In this document: in pieces, positions 27,893 to 35,340 of the stretch | Position numbering within the stretch: position 1 is the stretch's first letter | Layout of the letters: each line of letters begins with the position of its first letter | NCBI RefSeq assembly: GCF_028368935.1 | Contig: NZ_JAQNDK010000001.1 | Location: 1,364,001-1,428,000, forward strand | Reading direction: 5' to 3' | DNA length: 64,000 bases | Origin: Sorangium aterium | Lineage (GTDB): Bacteria; Myxococcota_A; Polyangia; Polyangiales; Polyangiaceae | The notes under the pieces: generated by a model | What the model saw: the letters and a program-made list of their open reading frames with translations, nothing else | Databases searched by the model: none | Told to the model about the DNA's origin: nothing | Translations under genes and position numbers: made by a program

Positions 27893-29569
27893 ATGAACCA
27901 GAAAACGACATTCCTCCCTGCGTTGGTGCTCGCTGCGGGCACGCTCACGGTGAACCTGACAGGCTGCGAGCTCATCGTCGCCGTCGATCGCAGCCGGATC
28001 TCCGACACGGGCGGCGCTGGCGGCGCCGGCGGGACCGGTGGCTCCGGAGGCGGCACGACGACGAGCAGCAGCGCCAGCTCGTCGTCAGGCACCGGCGGCT
28101 CGGGCGGCAACGGCGGCTCGGATGGCAACGGCGGCTCGGGCGGCAACGGCGGCTCGGAAGGCACCGGCGGCTTGGATGGCAACGGCGGCTCGGGCGGCAC
28201 CGGCGGCTCGGAAGGCACCGGCGGCTCGGACGGCACTGGTGGCGCAATGGCATGCCCCGGCGGCGCGACACCGTGCGACACGATCGGCGATTGCCCGGCC
28301 CCGGCCACGGAGTGCGTGAAGGCCACGTGCGAAGCGCGGTGCTGCGGCACGACCAACGTGCCCGACGGCACCGTCACGACGGCGGGCCAGGCGGCGGGGG
28401 ACTGCAAGCAGCAGGTCTGCGACGGCAGAGGCGGCACGACGTCGATCCGCGACGACACCGACAAGCCGGCCGACGACGAATGCAACGTCGGCACGTGCCC
28501 GGGCGGCGCTCCGGGCAGCTCACCGAAGACCGCTGGCACGAGGTGCACCACCGGCGGCAAGGTCTGCGACGGTAGCGGCGCCTGCGTCGGCTGCCTCTCG
28601 GGCACCGACTGCACCGCGCCCCAGATCTGCGATCCGGGGGGCACGCACGCGTGCGTCAACGTGTCGTGCACCGACGGCCTGCAGAACGGCGGCGAGACCG
28701 ACGTCGACTGCGGCGGCATCGACGACGGCTCCGGCTGCGCGCCCTGCGCCGACGACCTGGAGTGCGCGCTCGGTTCGGACTGCGCGAGCGGCTACTGCAA
28801 CACGGCCGGCAGGTGCGCGACGCCCGGCTGCATGGACACCGACCAGAACGGCAACGAGACCGACGTCGACTGCGGCGGCGCCTCCTTCCAGGGCGCTCCG
28901 GCCTGCGACAAGTGCGGTGTCGGGAAGACGTGCGGCGTCGCGGACGACTGCACAACGGGCATCTGCAGCGGCGGCACCTGCGCGGCCAGGCCGGACGGCG
29001 CGCCCTGCGTGACCAACGCCGAGTGCTCCAGCGCGCGCTGCGTTGACTCCGTCTGCTGCGACACGGCGTGCACCGGCGCCTGCCAGGCGTGCTCCGCGGC
29101 CAAGAAGCTCAGCGGCGTCGACGGCGCCTGCGGCTACATCGCGGCCGGCGGCGATCCGGACGACGAGTGCCCGGACGCGGGCGCGGCGTCGTGCGGAACC
29201 AACGGGTTCTGCGACGGTACAGGCGCCTGCCAGCGCTACGCAGCGGGCACGGTGGTGCCGTCCGTGCAGACACCGGGCGATTGCCAGCAGCTCGTGTGCA
29301 ACGGCGCCGGCGGCATCACGCCGGACGAAGACGTCAACGATGTCCCGGTGTCAGCGACCGTCTGCTTGATGGACGCCGCGTGCACGGGCACGCCGGCCAC
29401 GCCGAGCTTCACGATGGCGCCGGCGGGCACCGACTGCACCCCCGACGGCCTGCCCGGCAGGACGGTGTGCGGCGGCGGGCTCGCGGCAGGCACGTGCGTC
29501 GAGTGCAACGACGACTCGAGCTGCACCTCGCCCGCCACGTGCAACACGACGACGAACGCCTGCGAGTGA
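27893..29569 (+). CDS. Cys-rich lipoprotein with Gly-rich linker
   Basis: This 558-residue surface protein has a lipoprotein signal with lipobox LTGC (Cys25). A long low-complexity linker follows (residues about 40-120) made of GG-S/N/D/E repeats such as GGSGGNGGSDGNGG. The rest is a series of Cys-rich modules with patterns like C-x-x-x-x-CxDGxxNGxETDVDCGG, CDxCGVGKTC, and CSSARCVDSVCCDTACTGAC. Such modules are widespread in myxobacterial secreted proteins, where they are inferred to be disulfide-bonded surface or adhesion domains. No enzymatic motif is visible. The ATG at 27893 is the one that yields the signal peptide; upstream in-frame codons are non-coding. A strong intrinsic terminator follows at about 29585-29620. 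Confidence 0.85.
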   Translation: MNQKTTFLPALVLAAGTLTVNLTGCELIVAVDRSRISDTGGAGGAGGTGGSGGGTTTSSSASSSSGTGGSGGNGGSDGNGGSGGNGGSEGTGGLDGNGGSGGTGGSEGTGGSDGTGGAMACPGGATPCDTIGDCPAPATECVKATCEARCCGTTNVPDGTVTTAGQAAGDCKQQVCDGRGGTTSIRDDTDKPADDECNVGTCPGGAPGSSPKTAGTRCTTGGKVCDGSGACVGCLSGTDCTAPQICDPGGTHACVNVSCTDGLQNGGETDVDCGGIDDGSGCAPCADDLECALGSDCASGYCNTAGRCATPGCMDTDQNGNETDVDCGGASFQGAPACDKCGVGKTCGVADDCTTGICSGGTCAARPDGAPCVTNAECSSARCVDSVCCDTACTGACQACSAAKKLSGVDGACGYIAAGGDPDDECPDAGAASCGTNGFCDGTGACQRYAAGTVVPSVQTPGDCQQLVCNGAGGITPDEDVNDVPVSATVCLMDAACTGTPATPSFTMAPAGTDCTPDGLPGRTVCGGGLAAGTCVECNDDSSCTSPATCNTTTNACE

Positions 29570-29584
29570 TCGCGACAGCGTGGA

Positions 29585-29620
29585 GGGCGCCCGGGGCGAC
29601 CTGGGCGCCTTCTTCGTTTT
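29585..29620 (+). terminator. Rho-independent terminator after the Cys-rich lipoprotein
   Basis: GGCGCCC (29586-29592) pairs with GGGCGCC (29603-29609) across a 10-base loop, with an outer G-T pair, and is followed by TTCTTCGTTTT. It begins 15 bases past the stop codon. Confidence 0.7.
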
Positions 29621-29700
29621 GTCGGCGCGCTCGGGGTGCAGCAGACCTCGAGGCGAGAACGATCGCAAAGACCGGTCGGCCGTCGCGAGCCGACTCCGTA

Positions 29701-30258
29701 CTATGCGCGCGACAGGCGCACCTCGACCTCCCGCTCCACGTAGGCCCACTCCTCCGTCTCGCGCAGCCTGCCCACGAGCTCGTCGAAGGCGCCGGCGTCG
29801 CCCTCGGCGAACTCGAACCAGGTCAGGAAGTCGAACGGGCCGCCGAGGTCCCGGCTGTGGTAGAGCCGCCTTGCGACGGCCGGCAGGTAGTCGAGGCCAA
29901 TCTTGATATGGCGCGACCGCGCCTCGAAGATGGCCCGCCGCTCGTCCTGCGCGAGCGCCCACCACGCCTTCGATTTTCTGAGCGGGATCAGCGCCGCCTG
30001 CGCGCTCGACGCCCGGCCGAGGTCTTCCTGAACGGCGATGAGGCGCCTTCTCTCCTCGAGCTCGACATAACGCTCGTTGCTCCTCACGCCGCTCAGCACC
30101 CAGGCCGCCTCCGGCGGCGCGACGAAGGTGCTCCCCTCGATGCGCTGCAGCCGCGGCGCCGCGGGTAACCCCTCGCCTCGCACCGTGATCATCCGCTCGA
30201 CCCGCCACTCCCCGGCGGAACCCGCGACGAAACTCACCCGAACAGGACTTCCTTCCAT
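29701..30258 (-). CDS. Chlorite-dismutase-family haem protein
   Basis: This 185-residue protein contains the core motifs of the chlorite dismutase family: GVRSNERYVELEERRRLI, KSKAWWALAQDERRAIFEAR, then SRHIKIGLDYLPAVARRLYH and FDFLTWFEFAEGDAGAFDEL. The His in SRHIKIG aligns, as far as I can judge by eye, with the region holding the proximal haem ligand. LYHS followed by DFLTWFE resembles true Cld lineages more than the coproheme decarboxylase ChdC branch. It is shorter than typical Clds (about 240). No perchlorate reductase or haem-synthesis gene is nearby, so chlorite detoxification, another peroxidase-like reaction, or a structural relative are all open. The ATG at 30258 has GGAG before it. 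Confidence 0.72.
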   Translation of the reverse strand: MEGSPVRVSFVAGSAGEWRVERMITVRGEGLPAAPRLQRIEGSTFVAPPEAAWVLSGVRSNERYVELEERRRLIAVQEDLGRASSAQAALIPLRKSKAWWALAQDERRAIFEARSRHIKIGLDYLPAVARRLYHSRDLGGPFDFLTWFEFAEGDAGAFDELVGRLRETEEWAYVEREVEVRLSRA

Positions 30259-30470
30259 GGCTCGCTCCGAGACGACGGCAATGCCGGACGAACGCCATTG
30301 CCGCCGACGGCGGGGCGGCCCGACCACACGCCCTCTCGGCACGAGAGCGCGCCGGGAAGGCAGCTGCGGTCAGGCCCACCGCGCGGGTCGAGGCCGGCGC
30401 GCACCGCGATGACAGTGCGCGGACACGGGTTTCGCCGTCGTTTCCGCGCGATGATTTTCCGTCGCCCGGG

Positions 30471-31490
30471 TCAGCTCAGGACAAGATAGGAGTCGCCGAA
30501 CTCGTGACAGAGATACCCTGCCTGCTCCGCGTGGGCGTTCGCGCGGTGGAGCAGCGAGGCCGGCGCGAAAGCCTCGAGGAGCCGGAAGTGGCTCTCGGTC
30601 GGATCGTGCACGCCGGTCAGGAGCCCGTCGACCACCCTCGGCCGGAAGCCGTGGTGAAGGATCAGATCGGTGATCCCCGGCCCGGCCCGCAGCTCACCCC
30701 CGTGCTGGGCGGCGCAGCCCTCGAGGGCGCGCGTCACCGTCGTGCCGACCGCGATGACGCGGCGCCCGCTCGCCTTGGCCTCACGCACCGCAGCCACCGT
30801 CTCTTCCGGGATGTCGAAGCGCTCCGGCAGCGGGAGCAAGGCGTCGAGCGCCGGATCGCCGGTCGACGAGATCCCCGCGGCGTGGGTGAGCGAGGCGATC
30901 CGGACGCCGCGGCGGATCAGCTCGAGCAAGAGCCCCCAGACGAGCGGCCGCCCGGCCGACGGGAGCTCGGCGCAGAGAGGCCGGCTCGCATAACGCGTCT
31001 GCGCATGCCAGATCTCGAGCGGGCCCGCGACGTACGCATACTGGATCGGGCGCCCCCTCCGGTAGAGCGCCGACCAGAGCGCGGCGCCCCGCTCCCGAAA
31101 GGCGATCTCCACGAGGCGCGCCGCGGTCCTCCGCTCGATCACGGCCGACAGATCGTCTCCGAACGTCACCGCGTCCCCCGGGCCCAGGGCGGGCGGCGCC
31201 GGGCGCTCCTCGGTGCGCGTGTGCCAGTCGCCGGCGCCGAACAGCAGGGCCGAATAGCGCCCCTCGGACAGCTCGCCGATGAGGCGGACCTCCACCTCCT
31301 CACCGCGCTCGGTCGCGCCGTGGAGCGAGGCCGGCAGCGTGGCGCCGTCGTTGACGACCAGGAGATCACCCGGCTCGAGGAGCGCGGGCAGATCGGCGAT
31401 GCGCGCGTCGCGCAGGCGCCCCTCTCGCGGGTCCACGTGGAGGAGCCGCTCCTCCAGCGGGCTCTCGCGGGGCCACGTGGCGGGGCTCAT
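30471..31490 (-). CDS. Divergent QueA-like SAM:tRNA ribosyltransferase-isomerase
   Basis: This 339-residue protein follows the QueA fold along its whole length: LLEPGDLLVVNDGATLPASL, RRVIAVGTTVTRALEG, then FRPRVVDGLLTGVHDPTESH and the end GYLCHEFGDSYLVLS. Genuine QueA transfers the ribosyl part of SAM to preQ1-tRNA in queuosine synthesis. However, the signature PTAGLHF of canonical enzymes reads PSAGRPL here, and the N-terminal region is shortened, so it may be a paralogue with another substrate. It overlaps the upstream SDR gene by 4 bases (ATGA). No tgt or other que gene is adjacent. Confidence 0.72.
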   Translation of the reverse strand: MSPATWPRESPLEERLLHVDPREGRLRDARIADLPALLEPGDLLVVNDGATLPASLHGATERGEEVEVRLIGELSEGRYSALLFGAGDWHTRTEERPAPPALGPGDAVTFGDDLSAVIERRTAARLVEIAFRERGAALWSALYRRGRPIQYAYVAGPLEIWHAQTRYASRPLCAELPSAGRPLVWGLLLELIRRGVRIASLTHAAGISSTGDPALDALLPLPERFDIPEETVAAVREAKASGRRVIAVGTTVTRALEGCAAQHGGELRAGPGITDLILHHGFRPRVVDGLLTGVHDPTESHFRLLEAFAPASLLHRANAHAEQAGYLCHEFGDSYLVLS

Positions 31491-32299
31491 GGCGCCTCCG
31501 GGAGCCGCGCGGCCTCTACGCGCGCGCCGCTCGGCACCTCGCCGGCGCGGCCGACGAGCCCGACGACGCGCCTCGCCACGTCCGCAGGATCGGCCAGCGT
31601 GCTCGGGTCGGCGTCGGGGATGGCCTCGGCGTGCATCCGCGTGTTCATCTCGCCCGGGTCCACCGCGTAGAACGAGACGCCCGTGCCCTCGAGCTCGGCG
31701 GCCCAGGTGCGGCTCAGGTGATCGAGCGCCGCCTTCGACGCGCCGTAGGCGCCCCACCGCGGATAGGCGTTCACCGACGCGTCCGAGCTGATGTGGACGA
31801 CGACCCCGCGCCGCCGCAGCGCCATCGCGCCGGCGATCACCTTCGTCAGGCGGAACGGGCCGACCACGTTGACCTCGAGCACCCGCCCGAGATCCTCGCA
31901 CTCGGTGTCGAGCAGGATCGGCAGCGGCGTCTTGCCGAGCGTGCTCGCGTTGTGGATGAGCAGGTCGATCGGCCCGACCAGCGCCGCCGCCGCGCCGGCG
32001 ATCGCGTGCGTCTGGCCCTTGTCCCCGATGTCCGCCGCGAGCGCGTGCGCCTCCCCGCCCTGCGCGGCGATCTCGGCCGCGACGGCCTCGAGCGCCACGC
32101 GCTCGCGCGCCACCAGGACCACCTTCGCGCCCTGCCGGGCGAGCTCCCGGGCGAGCGCGGCGCCGAGCCCGCGGCTCGCCCCGGTGACCAGCGCCGCCCG
32201 CGGCGCGAACCGCTCGCCCCGCGCGGCGCGGGGGAGCGACGGACGGGAGCTCGCTCCGGCCTGGATCAGCGCCTCGCTTCCGGTCGATTCGTCGTTCAT
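31487..32299 (-). CDS. Short-chain dehydrogenase/reductase
   Basis: This 270-residue classical SDR has a 30-residue N-terminal extension, the NAD(P) motif TGASRGLGAALARELA, the structural NxAS in LLIHNASTLG, catalytic Ser in HISSDASVN and the YxxxK pair in YGASKAALDH. The substrate is not predictable. It is co-translated with the QueA-like gene and divergent from an XRE-cupin regulator across 90 bases that contain palindromic sites, so the SDR and QueA-like pair is the likely regulated target. Confidence 0.88.
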   Translation of the reverse strand: MNDESTGSEALIQAGASSRPSLPRAARGERFAPRAALVTGASRGLGAALARELARQGAKVVLVARERVALEAVAAEIAAQGGEAHALAADIGDKGQTHAIAGAAAALVGPIDLLIHNASTLGKTPLPILLDTECEDLGRVLEVNVVGPFRLTKVIAGAMALRRRGVVVHISSDASVNAYPRWGAYGASKAALDHLSRTWAAELEGTGVSFYAVDPGEMNTRMHAEAIPDADPSTLADPADVARRVVGLVGRAGEVPSGARVEAARLPEAP

Positions 32300-32345
32300 G
32301 GTGCCTTCCTCCTCGACACCAGCCTAATCCGCGCCGGTCCTCTTG

Positions 32346-32374
32346 TTGGAGCGCTCTCCAATCTCTTGGAAGAG
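32346..32374. promoter_or_regulatory. Twin palindromes between SDR and XRE-cupin genes
   Basis: TTGGAG-CGCT-CTCCAA (32346-32361) and CTCTT-GG-AAGAG (32363-32374) are two perfect inverted repeats one base apart, together holding three TTGGA half-sites. They lie in the 90-base divergent gap, 16 bases before the regulator start, where an XRE-cupin protein could control both directions. Confidence 0.6.
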
Positions 32375-32377
32375 TGC

Positions 32378-32383
32378 TAATCT
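32378..32383 (+). promoter_or_regulatory. Possible extended -10 for a leaderless XRE-cupin mRNA
   Basis: TAATCT preceded by TG one base earlier gives an extended -10 shape. Its distance to the ATG at 32390 is 6 bases, so transcription could start at the start codon itself. No Shine-Dalgarno sequence is visible before that ATG. This is an inference only. Confidence 0.3.
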
Positions 32384-32389
32384 CCGGTC

Positions 32390-32950
32390 ATGGACCAGGA
32401 CACGGAGCTCTCGGGGCGGCTCGCGAAGAACATCAAGCAGCTGCGCGAGGCGCGCGGGCTGACGCAGCAGCAGCTGGCCAAGCTCGCCGGCGTGCCCCGG
32501 GCGACCTGGGCGCACCTCGAGTCCGGCGCGGCGAACCCGACGCTCGGCGTGCTGCACCGGGCCGCCGCCGCGCTCCAGGTCTCCATCGAGGAGATGCTCT
32601 CCGCGCCCCGCGCCACGTGCCAGCTCTACGCGCGCGACACGCTCCCCACGCGCTCTCCCGGGCAGGCGTTCGTCCGCAAGCTCCTGCCGGACCCGATCCC
32701 GGGCATGGAGATGGATCGCATCGAGATCCCCCCGGGCGGGCGGATGACGGGCGTCCCGCACACCCCGGGCACCCGCGAGTACCTGACGTGCGAGTCGGGG
32801 GGGCTGCTGCTCGTGGTCGGGGGCGAGCGGTTCACGCTCGGCGCGGGCGACGTCGCGGTGTTCCGCGGCGATCAGCGCCACTCGTACAACAACCCCGGCA
32901 AGCAGCCGGCGGTCGGCTACTCGGTCGTGGTCCTCGCGCGCGTGGTCTGA
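32390..32950 (+). CDS. XRE-family regulator with cupin domain
   Basis: This 186-residue protein has an N-terminal helix-turn-helix (residues about 10-65: LREARGLTQQQLAKLAGVPR, WAHLESGAANPTLGVLHRAA) and a C-terminal cupin_2 barrel (about 95-180: IPPGGRMTGVPHTPGTREYL, GDVAVFRGDQRHSYNNPG). The family usually binds a small effector in the cupin. Metal-site residues are partly present (His in PHTPGTRE and QRHSY). It is divergent from the SDR and QueA-like operon with two palindromes between, so it probably controls that operon and itself. Confidence 0.88.
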   Translation: MDQDTELSGRLAKNIKQLREARGLTQQQLAKLAGVPRATWAHLESGAANPTLGVLHRAAAALQVSIEEMLSAPRATCQLYARDTLPTRSPGQAFVRKLLPDPIPGMEMDRIEIPPGGRMTGVPHTPGTREYLTCESGGLLLVVGGERFTLGAGDVAVFRGDQRHSYNNPGKQPAVGYSVVVLARVV

Positions 32951-33068
32951 CGAGAGCGCTCGACGTCGGCGCTTCTTCGCCTGGAGAGCGCCGCGCACGC
33001 GAGCAGCGCGTACACCGCCCCTCCGCCGCCCCTCCGCCGCCCCTCCGATTGCGCCTCGCGGGCCAGCG

Positions 33069-35249
33069 CTATCCGGCCGCCAGCATCGGTTCCGCCCGGT
33101 GCCGGGCATAGTGCTCGATGGCCTCGGGCACGGACGGCAATGCGGCGCGGCGGCGGCTGTGGAGCCCTCCCTGGCGAGGCAGGTTGGCCCGGAGCCCGAG
33201 GGTGCGCGCGGGGCAGGCGTGCACCGCGCGCGACGGCAGGCCGAGCGCGTCGCACATCATCCTCGCCCAGGAGGCGAAGCTCAGGACCCCGTCGTTCGCA
33301 ACGTGCCATACGCCCTCGGCCTGATCGATCGCGAGATCCAGGCACGCGTGCGCCAGGTGCGGCAGGTAGGTGGGCGACACGAAGAGATCGTCCGCGGCGC
33401 GGAAGGGCTCCCCGCGCTGCACGATCGACAGCGCGAGCGCGGCGAAGCTGCGCGCCTCGAGCGGCCCGAACAGGCTGCCCGTGCGGACGACCAGCGCGCC
33501 CGGCAGCGCGTCGAGCGCGCCCCTCTCCCCCAGCGCCTGCGCCTCGCCGCACGCGTTGATGGGCGCGACCGGGTCATCCTCGATGTACGGCTCGGGCTTG
33601 CTCCCGTCGAACACGAAGGCCGACGAGAACATCACCAGCCGCGCGCCGCGGCGCCGGCACGCCTCCGCCAGCAGGGTCGGCCCGACCACGTTGGCGCGGC
33701 GGCACGCCTCGATCTCGTCCTCGGCCTCGTGCACGCGCGTGTAGCCCGCCGCGTTGATCACGAGCCACGGGCCGACCTCCACGAGCGCGCGATCCACGGC
33801 CGACGCGTCGGCGATGTCGAGGTCGCTGCGCGCCATGGCCCGGACATGGAGGCCGCGCTCCTCGCACGCGCGCGTCAGCGCCGCGCCGCGCGCCCCGCCC
33901 GCGCCCGTGATCAGGATCGGGCGCTCGCGCGGCCTGTAGATGCCCCGCGCGGCGGAGCGCGGCGCCCCGTAGAGCAGCCGCTCGTCGCGGCCCCACCAGC
34001 CCGGAGCCCCGGCGAGCGGGTGCTCGCTCCGGCCGGTGGACGCGAGCTCCTTCGCGACCACCGCGAGCGCCGTGGGGCGCGGCGCGGGCCCCCGCACATC
34101 GAAGGCCCCCGGCTCGTAATGGCCGCGCGCCTGGGTGACCAGGCTGTCCCAGTCGTACGCGCCGAAGGCCGACCACAGCGTCACCGCCCGCACGTCGGCG
34201 CCCTCCGCGCGGGCCGCTTGCGCGCCCTCCCAGGCCTCGACCAGCCAGCGGATCTGCTCCTCCGGCGTGCACCCGAGGTGGACCTCGGTGATCGCGATGG
34301 GCGTCATGTACCGCTGCCACACCTCGCGCAGCGCGTCGCGGTGTCCGAGGATCCCCTCCTCCCGCACGCGCACCGCCTCCACGTCGGCGTACGCATCGCG
34401 CCCGTTCCCGCCGTGCGTCCAGGAGGGGTAAAGCTCGAGGCGGTGATCGAGGAACCGTTCGCTCGTCAGGTAATAGTTCACGCCGATCACGTCCGGCGGG
34501 CACGGCTCCGCCGCGAGCTGCGCGAGCTCCTCCTCGGTCGCGCCGCAGTCGAGGAGGTGCCGGTGGAGGGGGTGCGCGGCGCCCACGCGCCCGCACAGGA
34601 GATCGAGGCTCAGCCAACGCCGGTGGTTCTCGAACGCGGCCTGGTACGCGAGCCTGGGCGTGCTGGCGGTCGCGCCGAAATCCTCCGTCTGCACGAGCCG
34701 CGCGTCCGGGCGCGCGCGCCGGATCGCGTGCATCGCGGCCGCAGTGGCGCGCGTCTCCACGAGCAGCGCGCGCAGGAACGAGGCCGAGTCCCGGCGGTGC
34801 GGGTACCAGTGTCCGTAGAGCGCGCTGAAGCGCGCGGTCGTGAGCGGCTCGTTGACCGGCGTGAAATCGCGCACCCACGGGTAGCGCTCCGCCACCGCGC
34901 CGGCGAACTCCGCGAGGCCGCTCGCGAAGCTGTCCTCCATCAGGCTCGTCCACGGCGGCCCGCTGCCGTGGTGCACGAGCCCGACGATCACGTCGACGCC
35001 GAGCTCTCTCAGCCGGTGGAGCCGCTGGTCTGCCCAGGAAAAATCGGCGCTCCGCAGGCCGCTCGGCGCCGTGCGCTCCCAGAGGACGGGATACCGGACG
35101 GCCCTCATGCCGAGCCCCGCGAGCAGGTCGAGGTCGGCGATGCGCTCGTGGTGGCCCGTGCGCTCCAGCTGGTCGAAGTACCGGTCGCCGACGCGGTTGA
35201 TCGTGCACTCGACGCCGCCCCAGAGCGCGATCCCTGCGCCGTCTCTCAT
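33069..35249 (-). CDS. GH1 glycosidase fused to an RmlD-like reductase domain
   Basis: This 726-residue protein has two domains. Residues about 1-405 are a glycoside hydrolase family 1 TIM barrel with acid/base Glu134 in DFTPVNEPL and nucleophile Glu322 in IAITEVHLG, both intact. Residues about 443-715 resemble dTDP-4-dehydrorhamnose reductase RmlD: Rossmann GAGGARGAAL, INAAGYTRVHEAEDE, and FSSAFVFDGSKPEPY. The expected catalytic YxxxK (as in N-x-Y-G-x-x-K) reads NACGEAQALGE, with Cys567 for Tyr and Gln571 for Lys, so normal reductase chemistry is unlikely. It follows the GH2 gene by 91 bases in a run with UDP-galactopyranose mutase and a glycosyltransferase. No signal peptide is present, so it acts in the cytoplasm, perhaps on a nucleotide sugar or oligosaccharide. 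Confidence 0.88.
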   Translation of the reverse strand: MRDGAGIALWGGVECTINRVGDRYFDQLERTGHHERIADLDLLAGLGMRAVRYPVLWERTAPSGLRSADFSWADQRLHRLRELGVDVIVGLVHHGSGPPWTSLMEDSFASGLAEFAGAVAERYPWVRDFTPVNEPLTTARFSALYGHWYPHRRDSASFLRALLVETRATAAAMHAIRRARPDARLVQTEDFGATASTPRLAYQAAFENHRRWLSLDLLCGRVGAAHPLHRHLLDCGATEEELAQLAAEPCPPDVIGVNYYLTSERFLDHRLELYPSWTHGGNGRDAYADVEAVRVREEGILGHRDALREVWQRYMTPIAITEVHLGCTPEEQIRWLVEAWEGAQAARAEGADVRAVTLWSAFGAYDWDSLVTQARGHYEPGAFDVRGPAPRPTALAVVAKELASTGRSEHPLAGAPGWWGRDERLLYGAPRSAARGIYRPRERPILITGAGGARGAALTRACEERGLHVRAMARSDLDIADASAVDRALVEVGPWLVINAAGYTRVHEAEDEIEACRRANVVGPTLLAEACRRRGARLVMFSSAFVFDGSKPEPYIEDDPVAPINACGEAQALGERGALDALPGALVVRTGSLFGPLEARSFAALALSIVQRGEPFRAADDLFVSPTYLPHLAHACLDLAIDQAEGVWHVANDGVLSFASWARMMCDALGLPSRAVHACPARTLGLRANLPRQGGLHSRRRAALPSVPEAIEHYARHRAEPMLAAG

Positions 35250-35340
35250 GAGGCGAGCCCCCCGCCAGCACCGTCGCCCGTCGGTCCGGCGCGCGCCCGT
35301 AGGCCTCCACGACGGCCCGCCCCACCCTGCCCGCGCGCCG

